Shown: one piece after another, positions 23,227 to 34,159 of the stretch
How the letters are laid out: each line of letters starts with the position of its first letter
Position numbering within the stretch: the first letter of the stretch is position 1
Source of the DNA: Eustoma russellianum
Lineage: Eukaryota; Streptophyta; Magnoliopsida; Gentianales; Gentianaceae
Assembly (NCBI GenBank): GCA_036186865.1
Contig: AP025069.1
Span: 13,891,883 to 13,955,882, forward strand
Direction of reading: 5' to 3'
DNA: 64,000 nucleotides
Position numbers and translations under genes: made by a program
The notes under the pieces: generated by a model
Database searches by the model: none
The model's input: only the letters and a program-made list of their open reading frames with translations
What the model was told of the DNA's origin: nothing

Positions 23227-24824
23227 TCACTCTTTCGATCGAACAATAACTCCTTTGATGATCAGCCCTCTCTTCCAATCACCACCTTGGTATTCATAAA
23301 GAGACATTTCCAAGTCCCCTGCATTCTCATGAGATGTTTTGAATTCACCTACATAGATTTCTATCCACTGTCCTCTTGGCCTCTCATTCATAGTGGCTTT
23401 GCGTTCTTTTCTTGTTTTATCAGGTAGAGTTAGTCTGAGGTTTACAGGAACCTCCCAACCGTAAGCTGGATCTTTGAACATCACCACAAATAATACCTCG
23501 TACATAGTATTTGGTGTGAGATTCGCGGTGTCGAGCCTTGCATGAACTTCAAGCCAGCAGACATTCAGCAGCTCAGCAGCAGTCACAGCCTCATCGCTGC
23601 AATATGATGAGTCCGCAGATTAGGCAACTTTGATGAAGTTTTAATGAGAAAGAAAGCATGGAAGTTCTTTGTTTAAAATGAAAAATTTTATGCAAAAATA
23701 AAAATTACGTGAATGCATCAAGTGTTTGCTTTTCTTACGTAGTAACTGTATAAGTTGGCTGAATGTTAGGAAAAATATCGGTAATACAGTCAAGATTACG
23801 AAATTAAGTCCATTGATCATTAGTAAATAAATAATTAAATGCAACAACATGCATTCATCTTTTAAAATGCCCAATTATTTGTTATAACTCAAAGCGTCTA
23901 TTGAATCTTGTGAAAGTACCTCTAAATTTTACATGTTTACTCTAATAACGTAATAGCTCATTAATAGGGATGTCAAACAAGTCGTGTTTCGTGTTTTTCA
24001 AGTTTTGGGTACCAAAGTACTAGACTAATACCTTACTTGTTCTCTTTGCACGTACGGAAGTAGATACCCCAAACCTGTGCATATCAGGTTTCGTGTCGTA
24101 TATCTGGTATACACACAAAGTTCACAAGTACAAATATTTTAGGTCGTATACGGGTTATTTCGTGTATTTTTCAGGCATTTTCAGGTTTTGTGTATTTTTC
24201 AAGTTTCATGTATTTAAAATGACTAGTGTTACAATGTACCACTGAAACAACAATGTAGGGGCGACGGAACAATTGTAGGGTAAAAAGGAATTGATTAGGT
24301 TTTTAGGTTTTAGAATTTTTTATATAATTTTTACTTTAATAAATTAAATTTTATATTTTAAATAGATTTAAAAAATCGGGTATAAATAGGTAACTCTCGG
24401 GTATACTTGGACACGACCCGTTTTTAGCGGGTAAGTTTCAGGTCTTACCCGATTTGTATACGAAACCCGCCAAGGTTATACCCATACATACGAGGAGCGT
24501 GTTAGATTCGGGTCGTGTTTTCATATTGTGTCTGAGATTTTCATCCCTTCTCATTAACGTAACCACATACATGAGAGACCTTTTAAACATGTCCAAAAGC
24601 AGCCAACATATACTTTATGTTAATTTTCTCACAATAAAACCTTGATTTTTGCGAAAAGAAAATTTTATGTAATGATGATGATGAAGAAATTCAAAATATA
24701 AAGGATATCTGCCACGAAAAAACAAAGAGATGGAAGGGCTATTGGCACTATTTTTTTAGTATTTTAACCATTTTTGTTCGGAGTGTCAATTTACCAAGTA
24801 ATACAAAAGTGATAAAAGTATATA

Positions 24825-24900
<76 letters not shown>

Positions 24901-27360
24901 AACAAAGGATGGTATCGAATTTCTCACCCTTAAAGAAAAAGAAAATGTGTAAGTGTTTAAGATCTGCTTCCAGATATACTAGATCTACTAGATCTTGATT
25001 TGTAATCTATTGAATTTTTATTATCAAATCTTATTTGTACAATCCCTTTTTGAGCCTGCGTAATATCTATTGGATTATCATCCACATATGATTGTGAAGG
25101 AACGGATGCTTTTATTATTCAATTTTCTGGAAAGTCAATTTCTTCCCATTTAATTTTTCTACGGGTAGTTATATTAGATTTTCCAAAATTAGTTTCTATT
25201 ATAATTGTTTCAGGTTTATCTATAATCCTACATTTCTTTAAAGAAAAAGAAAATGTGTAAGTATGAACACTTTATATTCTATTGCATTTTTAGACCATTA
25301 ACGTTACTTTTACTTTGTCTTTGACATTTCCTTTTATTGTTGGGTGAAGTATATGCGTCTTTTCCATTTCTTCATTTCTTACACAGGGTAGAAGGGCGTT
25401 TCCGGTATACTAAACTGCCGCTTTAATGCAGGATTTGAGGGGAGCCGGATCGCTTTGCGATCTGATGTACGCATCTTTACTCCACATTTTGTGCAAGAGA
25501 CTGTTTCTACGGCTCGAACATGTGACTTCAAGTCACAAAGCAGCAACTTTATCAGTTGCCGAATAACCCGCCCTCCTCGTATAAATCAACAATGAGGTTA
25601 GAAAATTCAGAAGAAAATCATGGTTTTGCATCGTTAAATTCAGCTCAAGATAGGTTTTACCTTGATTCATTGATGGATATCCAGCGCCAATAGTTCGTGT
25701 CTTGACCCCAAGTGATTGAGAGCTCACTTGCAAACAGCATGAAGCAGTTCTTGGAGTTCCTATTGACCCAATATTTCTGCATCACATATGCTTTCTTTAA
25801 TAGCAGAATATATTACATTCATTCAAGTTCTGTAACTTTGAAACATCGCTTTTTCCTTGTGTAATATTAACATGTTAACACAGACAGTCTTTTATTCGGT
25901 CAATCGAACTATTGATCTCTGCTCTAATAATTAATAGTCAATCAGTGAAAGGGGAAAAAAAAAGTTGGAGCACAAAGCTTACGCAGATCTGGATAGATGA
26001 CTTATAAACAAAGTGTTGTCTTTCCACCAGATTTTTTGACAGAAAAGTCCCCGACTTTCACTGTTTTTGAGCGAAATAGGTACACCGTCCAAAGATCTTG
26101 ACACAGTTAATAAACAAATCAAGAAACGTATTTTGAATGACAAGATGCTCGTAACAGAGTTAAGGTCTAGTTAACAAATAAATCGAGAAACATATTTTAA
26201 ATGACAAGATGCTCATAACATAGTAAAGGTCCGAACGTCATAAGTTTCCTTCTAATGAGGCTTTCGAAAATAACTAACATGCAAACCCCGGACTTCATAA
26301 GAGATACTAATTGATTATGCATTATATATGACCACTTAACCAACTTCATGGACTCTTCCAACGAGGCATTGAATGGGTGATACGTGTAAGCAAGAAAACA
26401 AAGAAGGGAATGTCTTTTCTAGTACTCATTTTATAGTCTATTTTGTACTAATCTTTGGTGTAGTTTCGGTTTCTAAGCAACAGAGGGAAAATATATAAGA
26501 TATTAAGTAAGACTTTGATGTTAACACATCTAACTTTGACTGCCGTAATTTTTATATTTCATTGATGTCAAGATAAAAGGTGCATGGTTGTCGAGTTTGG
26601 GTATGAAAATCAATTCCCTAATACATAACGGACAAGTTGGTCACTAAGTAACGAAGCAGGCCTTGGAGCAATTGGGATAGTTGTTGATTTGTAATCTTGA
26701 GGTCACAAGTTCGAATCGCAGAAAAAGTCGCAATACGATCTGGCCCCTCTCAAACCCTGTACAAACGCAAAAACCTAATACACCGGAAAGTTGGTCACTA
26801 AACAGACAAGGAGAAATATAAGCGGGGAGATGGTGTATGGAAGGCCCTATTTAAGTGATAACCTTTTCTTTTCTGTTATTTTTGAAGTGATGCGGTGAAA
26901 AACTGCCAAAAAAAAAAAGTTGCATAACACCGATTGAATCGAAAACCTTTTTTTAGATGTCAGTTTTAACGAACCTTAACAGTTGAATCAAGACTTCGTC
27001 ATCAAATGATTAGTAATCTCTTTAATGTGTTAATCATCTCGATTTGTCTCTTCTACATAGATTACGATTATTCACTAAGAATACTACAAATTGCTCCTAA
27101 ACTAAAAGAAAAATACTTGCCTTCTTCTTTTGGTTCAAGAAAACTCCATGATGCAGCTGATGAAGAAGCTTGTGTGGTGAGGATTTGTCCAAAGCAGTAT
27201 CAGCATCTTTCAGAATCTCTTGATAACGATGAGGAAGCTTGATCAGTTGTTCAGTAGGTTTGCTTATAACATCACCCTTTGATTCATTTCTCTCCAGCTT
27301 GGCTTTTGGTTGCTCTTCTCTTTGCTGTAATTCTTCCTCTTGTGACCAGCCTGACCCCAT
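23227..27360 (-). CDS. Phloem protein 2-like A (PP2-A-type lectin), 3 exons, 241 aa
   Basis: Exons on the minus strand: 27121-27360, 25661-25776 and 23227-23596 (240+116+370 nt, stop TGA). The exons join in frame. Exon 1 encodes an N-terminal region (MGSGWSQEEE..., then ILKDADTALDKSS, GVFLNQKKK). Exon 2 encodes KYWVNRNSKNCFMLFASELSITWG. Exon 3 encodes ELLNVCWLEVHARLDT, YEVLFVVMFKDPAYGW, GQWIEIYVGEF and GLIIKGVIVRSKE. These are the landmarks of the PP2 domain in the usual order, and the length is close to Arabidopsis PP2-A1 (246 aa). PP2 proteins are phloem lectins that bind GlcNAc-type sugars; the exact sugar here is unknown. There is no signal peptide. Intron 2 (2064 nt) is GT-AG; intron 1 (1344 nt) appears to use a GC donor. 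Both introns are loaded with transposons. Confidence 0.9.
23965..24549. mobile_element. hAT-type MITE in PP2-like intron 2
   Basis: A 585-bp element is bounded by the 8-bp duplication ctcattaa (23957-23964 and 24550-24557). Its termini are near-inverted: tagggatgtcaaac at the left, and aagggatgaaaatc on the opposite strand at the right. It contains many internal copies of 'cgtgtttt/cgggtat' type motifs and no coding frame. The 8-bp duplication and TAGGG-like ends fit the hAT superfamily. Confidence 0.85.
24833..24898. repeat. (TA)n microsatellite, 66 bp, in PP2-like intron 2
   Basis: An uninterrupted TA dinucleotide run. Confidence 0.95.
25390..25577 (-). mobile_element. Au-type SINE in PP2-like intron 2
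   Basis: On the minus strand it reads from ggcaactgataaagttgctg through a B box (gttcgagcc), 'aaacagtctcttgc' and 'gatccggctcccctc' to an end like 'cggcagtttagtataccgg', all Au-family landmarks in order. It lies ~84 bp downstream of exon 2. I see no clear target duplication, so it is probably older. Confidence 0.85.
26105..26232. repeat. Local tandem duplication, ~63 bp x 2
   Basis: The unit runs from agttaa(t/c)aaa to aaggtc(t/c), with about 10% difference between copies. It lies in intron 1 of the PP2-like gene. Confidence 0.85.
26648..26787 (+). mobile_element. Degenerate Au-type SINE with 14-bp target duplication
   Basis: It is flanked by aagttggtcactaa at 26634-26647 and 26788-26801. 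Inside are a head (gccttggagcaattggga), a B box (aagttcgaatc) and the tail 'gatctggcccctctc'. The middle is shortened relative to the SINE at 22827. It lies in intron 1 of the PP2-like gene, on the opposite strand. Confidence 0.82.
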
Positions 27361-27520
27361 CACTTAATGAAGACACAGAGCCCTCTTCTCAAAACGTACT
27401 CTGGATTTTTTCTTTGGTACTCAATTCGAAATGTTTGCTACCCTCTAGCTTATTTAAGTGTCTTTTTGATATCAAAATGGAAATTAACCAAAGTTTAAAA
27501 TGAAAACATTTATGTACATG

Positions 27521-27566
27521 TGTGTCTATATATATACATACACGTGTGTATATATATAGACACACA
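27521..27566. repeat. 46-bp near-perfect palindrome upstream of the PP2-like gene
   Basis: Arms 'tgtgtctatatatata' and its inverse surround a central cacgtg (a G-box core). It lies ~160-205 bp upstream of the PP2-like ATG and offers TATA sequences on both strands. Confidence 0.75.
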
Positions 27567-27666
27567 CAAGTATGTATCAATGTGTTTGTGCGTTCACTTG
27601 ACAAATTACCTTTGGAAATGTGTCAATGTCTTTGAATCTTATCGATATATAACAACAACAATATTA

Positions 27667-27737
27667 TTATATTGCTTTATAGACTCCCGCCTATGGCGGT
27701 GTATAGAAGGGTCGGATGTACGCAACTCTACCAATGT
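27667..27737 (-). mobile_element. SINE-like 3' fragment
   Basis: On the minus strand the order gttgcgtacatccgaccctt then ccgccataggcgggag resembles the tail of Au-related SINEs. It ends at the target duplication of the MULE. Confidence 0.4.
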
Positions 27738-27747
27738 GTTAGAAACA

Positions 27748-28996
27748 GAGTTAATTGCACCTGGTATCCATTCTTTTCCACCAAGTTTTAAGTAGCATCC
27801 AATGTTTAATGAAACACACTTGCCATCCAGACTTATAGGGTTAATAGACACCTGGCATCCATGCTGACGTTATAAAGGCAATTTTCATTTATTTTTTAAA
27901 AGTTTATAGAAAAAATAATTCAAAAATAAAAAGAAAAACCCCACCCCCACCCTCACCCTCACCCCCACCCCCACCCCAACCCCAACCCCAACCATCGACC
28001 TCCCTTCATCTTCTTCCTCTATCTCCATCTTCAACCATCGACCTCCCTTCATCTTCTTCCTCCATCTCCATCTTCTTCCTCCATCTCCATCTTCATCCTC
28101 TTTTCTCAAGGCGGATGCTTCGGTGACTTCCTAATGTCTGCTATTGTGCACCGTATGCATATAGCTCGCAAGTCCTCTCACATTATTCCCTTTCCTATCT
28201 CCCCCATTTTCCTCCACCCTTCACCAGGTCCATTTCCTATCATAATCTTTGGTACCTCCTATTTTTCCCAATTACTTTTCTCCACTTCTGCTAATTCTAG
28301 TTGCTTTAAAGGTTCAATCTTTAAGGAAGATAAATTTGATTTGCTTCAGCAATTTTCGCCTTTTCGGCACTTAGCAAACACTCGAAGTTGTTTTATTAAT
28401 TCAAACGAGAGCCGTAAACTTGTCATTAGGTTATCAAGAATGATTAAGCTGGAAAAGGATTTCTTGTTAGAAAGATTTTCATGTAGCATTGACAATGATG
28501 GTAGGTTGGAGAAGAAGGTGGTTACAGAGATTTAGGGGTGGGTGGAATTCAAGAGGTGCAGGTATATGGTGGAGTAGGAGATGAAGATGGAGGAAGATGT
28601 GGTGGAATCCTTATGAAGAAATTTGCATTTATTTTATTAAATTGGCAGCAACAAGCCAACAATTATTTAGGGAGGATGAAGATGAAGATGGAGATGGAGG
28701 AAGAAGATGGAGATGGAGGAAGAAGATGAAGATGGAGGAAGATGGGGGAGGGAGGTCGATGGTGGGGGTGGGGAGTGGGTGTGGGGAGTGGGGGTGGGGG
28801 TGGGGTTTTTCTTTTTATTTTTGAATTATTTTTTCTATAAACTTTTAAAAAATAAATGAAAATTGCCTTTATGACGTCAGCATGGATGACAGGTGTCTAT
28901 TAACCCTATAAGTCTGGATGGCAAGTGTGTTTCATGAAAAATTGGATGCTACTTAAAACTTGGTGGAAAAGAATGGATACCAGGTGCAATTAATTC
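27748..28996. mobile_element. MULE-like element with long terminal inverted repeats (1249 bp)
   Basis: The ten bases gttagaaaca occur on both sides (27738-27747, 28997-29006), as expected for Mutator-type insertions (8-11 bp). The inverted repeats are ~340 bp long. They start ga(g/a)ttaattgcacctgg and include a C/A-rich (ccccac)n block and a (gatggaggaa)n block. The internal ~560 bp carries one open frame (28134-28535) but no transposase, so the element is non-autonomous. It lies ~390 bp upstream of the PP2-like ATG. Confidence 0.88.
28134..28535 (+). CDS. Uncharacterised open frame inside the MULE, possible captured gene fragment
   Basis: An ATG frame of 133 codons lies between the two inverted repeats. 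Its N-terminal third is rich in Ile, Pro, His and Phe (HIIPFPISPIFLHPSPGPF). Its second half is more ordinary and charged (FKEDKFDLLQQFSPFRHL, LSRMIKLEKDFLLERFSCSI). I recognise no family. The lack of MULE transposase motifs and the unique character of the segment make gene capture (Pack-MULE) possible, but chance is also possible at this length. There is no evidence of expression. Confidence 0.3.
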   Translation: MSAIVHRMHIARKSSHIIPFPISPIFLHPSPGPFPIIIFGTSYFSQLLFSTSANSSCFKGSIFKEDKFDLLQQFSPFRHLANTRSCFINSNESRKLVIRLSRMIKLEKDFLLERFSCSIDNDGRLEKKVVTEI

Positions 28997-29006
28997 GTTA
29001 GAAACA

Positions 29007-29546
29007 CACAGATGTTATTTCTCAATTACCCGTAATGATGCGTCAAGTTGTGTCGATCAACTGCTACTTCACAATATAAAATGCACAGCTAATTTAGTGA
29101 GTTATTTTGGTTTATTCAAACATATTTCAAAATTAAAGAAATATGTGTTTTTAACTCCATTGAAAATGTAAACTTGAATCTTATAGATATGCCAAAAATA
29201 AATGCGAACTATTTTTATAAATAAAAGAATGCGTTTTTATCATTATTGTATAGAATACTAAAAAGTATGCGTAATAGAATGTGGTAAAGCTATCCTAATA
29301 TGCAAAGTTGAAAATTCTTTCTAATTAGTTTCGTTCAAACGGAAAATAGAAAATTTTAATTCTTCGCTTTTAGATCCATTTCTAATGTCCTCAACTCCTG
29401 TTTTTCCATGGCTGCTCTGATGGAATTCTTTAAAAAAAAATGAAATGAAAATGGTTTGCCAATTGGAATGTGGTTATACTTCCGTAAGCAACTAGCTCGA
29501 GAAAAATTTCTTTAGATAGTTCATCTATCTTATTGAGAAAAAAGAA
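29007..29546. other. AT-rich intergenic, nothing recognised
   Basis: No gene or repeat structure seen between the MULE and copia 2. Confidence 0.5.
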
Positions 29547-29551
29547 GTATA

Positions 29552-30319
29552 TGTTAGAAGATGGATACAAGAACAACAAGAAGAATGAGCAAAGTAGATG
29601 GCTTGAGGCGTGTACAAACACTATCTGTAAGGAATATTTGCCCCCACAAGTTGATGCAGGGTTATAAGCAAATTTCCTCCTAGGATACAACAGCCAAACA
29701 ATCTCTTATCCTCAGCAAATAAGATAGAAATTGAATAAACTTTCACTTGAGAATGCTTATAAAGTTGGGAGAAGAGTTTACAATATTTGATCTTGAACAA
29801 GAAATTAGAATCTCTTGAAATGTGTTAAATATGCCTTTATATAGGCATTCTACCTCCATTTCAGATGTTCAAATCGTCCTTGGGTGGTTGGAAGACGTTC
29901 CAGTGTGCAAAAGTTGCAACTTTAGATGAAAAGTCACACCTGCTGGTATATCGATCGATCGATGTCATCGGTCGATGTCTCACAGTAGCTTCTAACTTTT
30001 CACCTAAACCACTTCGATCGATCTATGTATCGATCGAAGTCACATCGATCGATCTATGTGATCGATCTATGTTGAACAGAAAGTTTTAACTCTGCACGCA
30101 GGGTACATCGATCAATCGATATGATCGATCTATGTGACATCGATCGATCGATGTCATCGATCTATGTCCGACAGAATACTCAACTTCATTTTCAAGCCAC
30201 ATGGATCGATCCAACTGAGACATGGATCGATCCATGTCATGAGTCAATCTATTTTTGCTTATTTAAACACCAATCGACCTTTATTCTTCATTCAATTGCC
30301 TTTACAAACTATTATAACA
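29552..30319 (-). repeat. Copia 2, 3' LTR (left copy)
   Basis: Begins tgttagaagatggatacaag and ends tattataaca. It contains a TATA motif on the minus strand at 29836-29843 and a CGATCGAT-rich zone at 29950-30238. Confidence 0.9.
29950..30238. repeat. CGATCGAT-rich array in the copia 2 LTR
   Basis: More than ten occurrences of atcgatc in varied spacing, many as 'catcgatcgatcgatgt' or 'gatcgatctatgt'. The right LTR counterpart is 35218-35450, which is shorter. Confidence 0.85.
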
Positions 30320-30818
30320 ATCTCCCACTTAGTTTGTAAAGCAATGTATGACATTTCATGCATTTAAAAAGTATCTTTCGATTTGAACCTCTTATTAGTA
30401 TAATACTTCAAAGTTCTAACGGAATCTTGATAGATAAAAAGCCTTGAATCAGATTCCTATGTGCTAGACCCGGAAATATTATACACATGAAACCACACTC
30501 TCCTTAGAAGTTCATCTTAAACCGCACTTTATGGCATTGTGCTTCCCCTAGTATTCATGAACATTTCAAGATCATTGCTTGTCGAAGCGGCACCACTTCC
30601 TATGTTCATATAGGAGAAGATTAAGATATTCTTCTTAATCCTTCATTAAGAGTGCTTTAACACTAACATTCCAATTCTTTAAAGATCAATACAGTGGGGG
30701 TTGATTCTTTAAAAATCAATTTTAGTGCTTTAATTCCTCACTTTGTGACTTGTTGTTACCCATTGAACCTTTGACTAGTGGTATACTAGGAAAAGTTGGG
30801 TTTGCATCATAAGTGAAC

Positions 30819-31493
30819 TTATCCCATACGTCTCAATATCATCCCTAAAGATGTATTTTGTATCAAGTCTTTTGAAAGACTCTTTGTCAACGGATCCGCT
30901 AGGTTATTGCAGGATCTGACATATGCAATGGCTATTACACCATCTGTAATTAATTGCCTTACATAAGCATGTCTAAGGCTGACATGTCTAGATTTCCCAT
31001 TATAGATTTTACTATAAGCTCTAGACATCATTGATTGGCTATCACAGTGTAAATAAATGGCTGGCATCGGTTGTGGCCACAACTCTATATCCAATAATAA
31101 ATTTCTCAGCCATTCCGCTTCCTTACCTGCTGATCCCAATGCTATAAATTCGGATTCTATTGTCGAAGGGGTTATGCATGTCTGTTTCTTTAAAGCCCAA
31201 GAAACAGCACCACCACCCAATGTAAATATCCAACCCGTAGTAGATTTGTTATCACCAATACTAGTTATTCAACTAGCATCAGTATAACCTTTCAACACGG
31301 CTGGAAAACTATTATAGTACAATCTGTAATTTATAGTCCTCTTCAAGTACCCAAGTACTCGTTCGATTGCCTTCCAATGGTCCATACTAGGATTACTAGT
31401 ATACCTTGATAATTTACACATCGCAAAGGCAATATCTGGTCTAGTTCAACATGTACCATACATTAAACTACCAATTACACTAGCATATTCTAG
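30819..31493 (-). pseudogene. Copia 2 RNase H region
   Basis: The frame 31220-30819 reads GGGAVSWALKKQTCITPSTIESEFIALGSAGKEAEWL, then HCDSQSMMSRAYSKIYNGKSRH and the C-terminal NNLADPLTKSLSKDL. These are the copia RNase H signatures. Upstream (31493-31221) the link to RT is readable in pieces (for example the STSGYIFT-type segment) with stops. The RNase H active-site Asp in HCDSQS is kept. This is the end of the polyprotein; the polypurine tract and 3' LTR follow after ~500 bp. Confidence 0.87.
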
Positions 31494-32209
31494 TTATGCT
31501 ACCGCTCTACCGGTATGTCCATTCAATTTGTATGAGGCATCAAACGGTGTGTTTGCTTCTTTGATCTCCAAGTGATTGAATTTATTCAACACTTTGTTTA
31601 TGCAATGAGATTGACAAAGAGCAAAACCCCTACTATGTTTTGACACCTTTATCCCTAAGATAGTATCTACCTCACTCAAATCTTTCATTTGGAATTGTGA
31701 AGTTAAATACTTCTTAGTTTCATTCGCTCCTTCCATATTAGTGCCAATAATTAGCATGTCATCCACGTACAAACAAATTATGACCCCATATTTGTCTGTA
31801 AACTTGAAATATATGCACTTATCCGCACTATTATGTCGGAAACCATTTTTTAAAATGGTAGTGTCAAACTTTTCATGCCATTGTTTCGGTGCTTGTTTCA
31901 ATCCATACAATGACCTTATCAATTTTCACACTTTGTGCTCATTTCCCGGAAGAACAAAACCTTCTGGTGTTCAATATAGACTTCTTCGTCTAAATCACCA
32001 TTGAGAAATGCAGCCTTAACATCTATTTGATGAATGAACAGTTTATTTATGGATGCTAATGCTATCGACACTCTAATGGATGTTATTCTCGCAACTGGAG
32101 CATATGTATCAAAATAGTCTATCCCTTCTCTTTGTCTAAAGCCTTTGGCTACTAAGCTAGCCTTGAAAGTTTGAGTTGAACCATCCGTGTTATATTTTCT
32201 TCTAAATAC
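31494..32209 (-). pseudogene. Copia 2 reverse transcriptase core
   Basis: 31922-31494 reads MIRSLYGLKQAPKQWHEKFD, then the intact active site CLYVDDMLIIG, then LGIKVSKHSRGF and PFDASYKL. The upstream part (32209-31923) holds the GIDYFDTYAPVARI and IDVKAAFLNGDLDEEVY motifs. A frameshift or stop near 31925 divides them. A TAG at 32210 interrupts the conserved CKWVF motif (Trp to stop). Apart from these breaks the domain is well preserved. Confidence 0.88.
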
Positions 32210-34159
32210 CTATTTACATCCAATCGCTTTGGAACTTAGAGGCAAATCAGTGAGAATCCACGTATTGTTAGACAATAACGACTTCATCTCATCATCAATT
32301 GCTTCTTTCCAAAATGATGCATCTCTTGATTGCATCACCTCCTTATAGGACTTAGGATCATCTTCTACACTTAATACAATAAGTATTTGATTAAACACCT
32401 TTGTCCTATTACCTTCAACTAAGAAGGTAATGGATTGTGAAGAAATAAAATCCGGATGTGAATACTTCTCCTTTCTAGCACGTTGACTTCTCCTAACCTC
32501 AGTTGGAGAATTTTTATTTTGATCAACCCTAGAAGGATCATTGGAGAAATCTCCAACAATTGGTTCATTCAAATTTCCGCTTGTTGAATCTTGATTTGAA
32601 TATGTTCTTAAGAATTTATTCTCAAGAAATTCAACATCCCTAGATTCAACAACCACATTAGATTCTATGTCTAGAATCCTATATGCTTTAGAGTTTTCAG
32701 CATATCCAATAAAGACACATTTAAGAGCTCTTGGCCCCAGCTTAGTCCTCTTCGGATCTGAAACTCTATAATAGGCTAGACAACCCCAAACGCTAAGATA
32801 ACTTAGATATGGTATTCGTTTCTTCCATATTTCATATGTAGAAACCTTAAACTTCTTAGAAGGAATTCTATTATGAATGTGACAAGTCGTTAACAAGGCG
32901 TCTCCCCACAAATTATTTGGCAAACCAGAGTTTATTAACATTGCATTCAGCATATCAACTAAACTTCTATTCTTTCGTTCAGCCAAGTCGTTTTGTTGGG
33001 GTGTGTATGGGGCACTTTTTTGGTATATGATACCATTCTCCTCACAGAATTGATCAAATTCAAGAGGAAAACATTCACCACCACGGTCACTTATTAGAAC
33101 TTTGATTTTCAATCCTGATTGATTTTCAACTTTCATTTTATACACTTTGAACATGTCAAAGGCTTCATCTTTATGCCTTAGCAAATACACGTATGTATAT
33201 CTGGAGGCATCGTTAATAAAAGTTATGAAATATCGATTTCCACCTCGGGTCAAAACATCGTTCAATTCGCAAATATCCGAATGAACAAGTTCTAAGAGTT
33301 CAGTTTTCTGTTCTACTTTCGGAAATGGTTTCTTTGTCATTTTAGCTTGTATGCATATCTCACATGTTCTTTCATTTTCATCTTTGCAAGAAATTAAGGC
33401 ATGCTTAGACATGAATTTAATAGTAGCACTACTAACATGAGCAAGTCTATCATGCCACAATGTAAAAGAAGAATCAACAGAGTAAACACAAGCTGCGGAA
33501 TTTTTATTTATGCTCAACTTAAACATCCCGTCGCAAGAATAACCCTTGCCGACAAAGATACCGTTCTTGGACATAATAATTTTGTCCCCCTCCATTACAA
33601 TCTTGAATTCATTTCTACAGACTAGACTAGCAGAAACGAGATTCTTAGAAATCTCAAGTACATGTAGAACGTTGACTAATAACAACTTCTTTCCAGAAGT
33701 AAAGTCTAACTGTACACTACCTTTTCCCAAAACTCTTGTGGCACTGCGGCTTTCCATAAGAACCTGCTGGCTATCATCCACAACATGATAGGTCTTGAAT
33801 AGATTCTTGTTGTTGCAAACATGCACAATGGCACCCGAATCGAACCACCAATCATTTGTGATTTTGTTCGTAGCCATATTCAGCTCTGTCACCATGCCAA
33901 CATGCAACCCGGAGACCATTGCAACCAGTTGATCGGTTCCAATGTCTACCATATTTGCATTGTTAACATTTTGAGAACTACCACCCTGTTTTTGCTTCTT
34001 TCGAAACCAATAGTCCTTTTTGAAATGTCCCTTCTTGCTACAATTGTAACATCTTTTACCTTTCTTGGGTTTCTCTCCCTTGTCTGTGAAATCAGAAGAC
34101 TCGGAGTTCTTCCTTTTGTTTCCAACACAACTCCCTGTTTTTCTTTTGACATAATGCAC
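32210..34159 (-). pseudogene. Copia 2 nucleocapsid-protease-integrase-RT start (649 codons open)
   Basis: The longest open frame in the window. It starts in gag (SSDFTDKGEKPKKGKR) and has the knuckle CYNCSKKGHFKKDY, in which the final Cys is Tyr. It continues with protease (WWFDSGAIVHVC), the HHCC integrase zinc region (LWHDRLAHVSS, CEICIQAKMTKKPFP), and a core with its acidic triad in ELVHSDICEL, LISDRGGECF and NDLAERKNRSL. The linker WGCLAYYRVSDPKRT and the beginning of RT (FWKEAIDDEMKSLLSNNTW) follow. It ends at a TAG replacing Trp in CKWVF. Its start overlaps the end of the gag frame by a frameshift. Confidence 0.9.

Noticed and set aside
25533..25733. 66-codon minus-strand frame beginning MQVSSQSLGVK
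   Set aside because: It overlaps PP2-like exon 2 in the wrong frame and runs into the SINE; the other frame gives the conserved PP2 motif.
27930..27995. Telomere-like CCCCAACCCC/CCCCAC repeats
   Set aside because: They differ from the plant telomere unit (CCCTAAA), occur as an inverted pair in both arms of the MULE, and are simple-sequence parts of its TIR.
29950..30238. CRISPR-like regular repeats
   Set aside because: Spacing is irregular, repeats are palindromic hexamer-based, there are no cas genes, and the DNA is plant nuclear.
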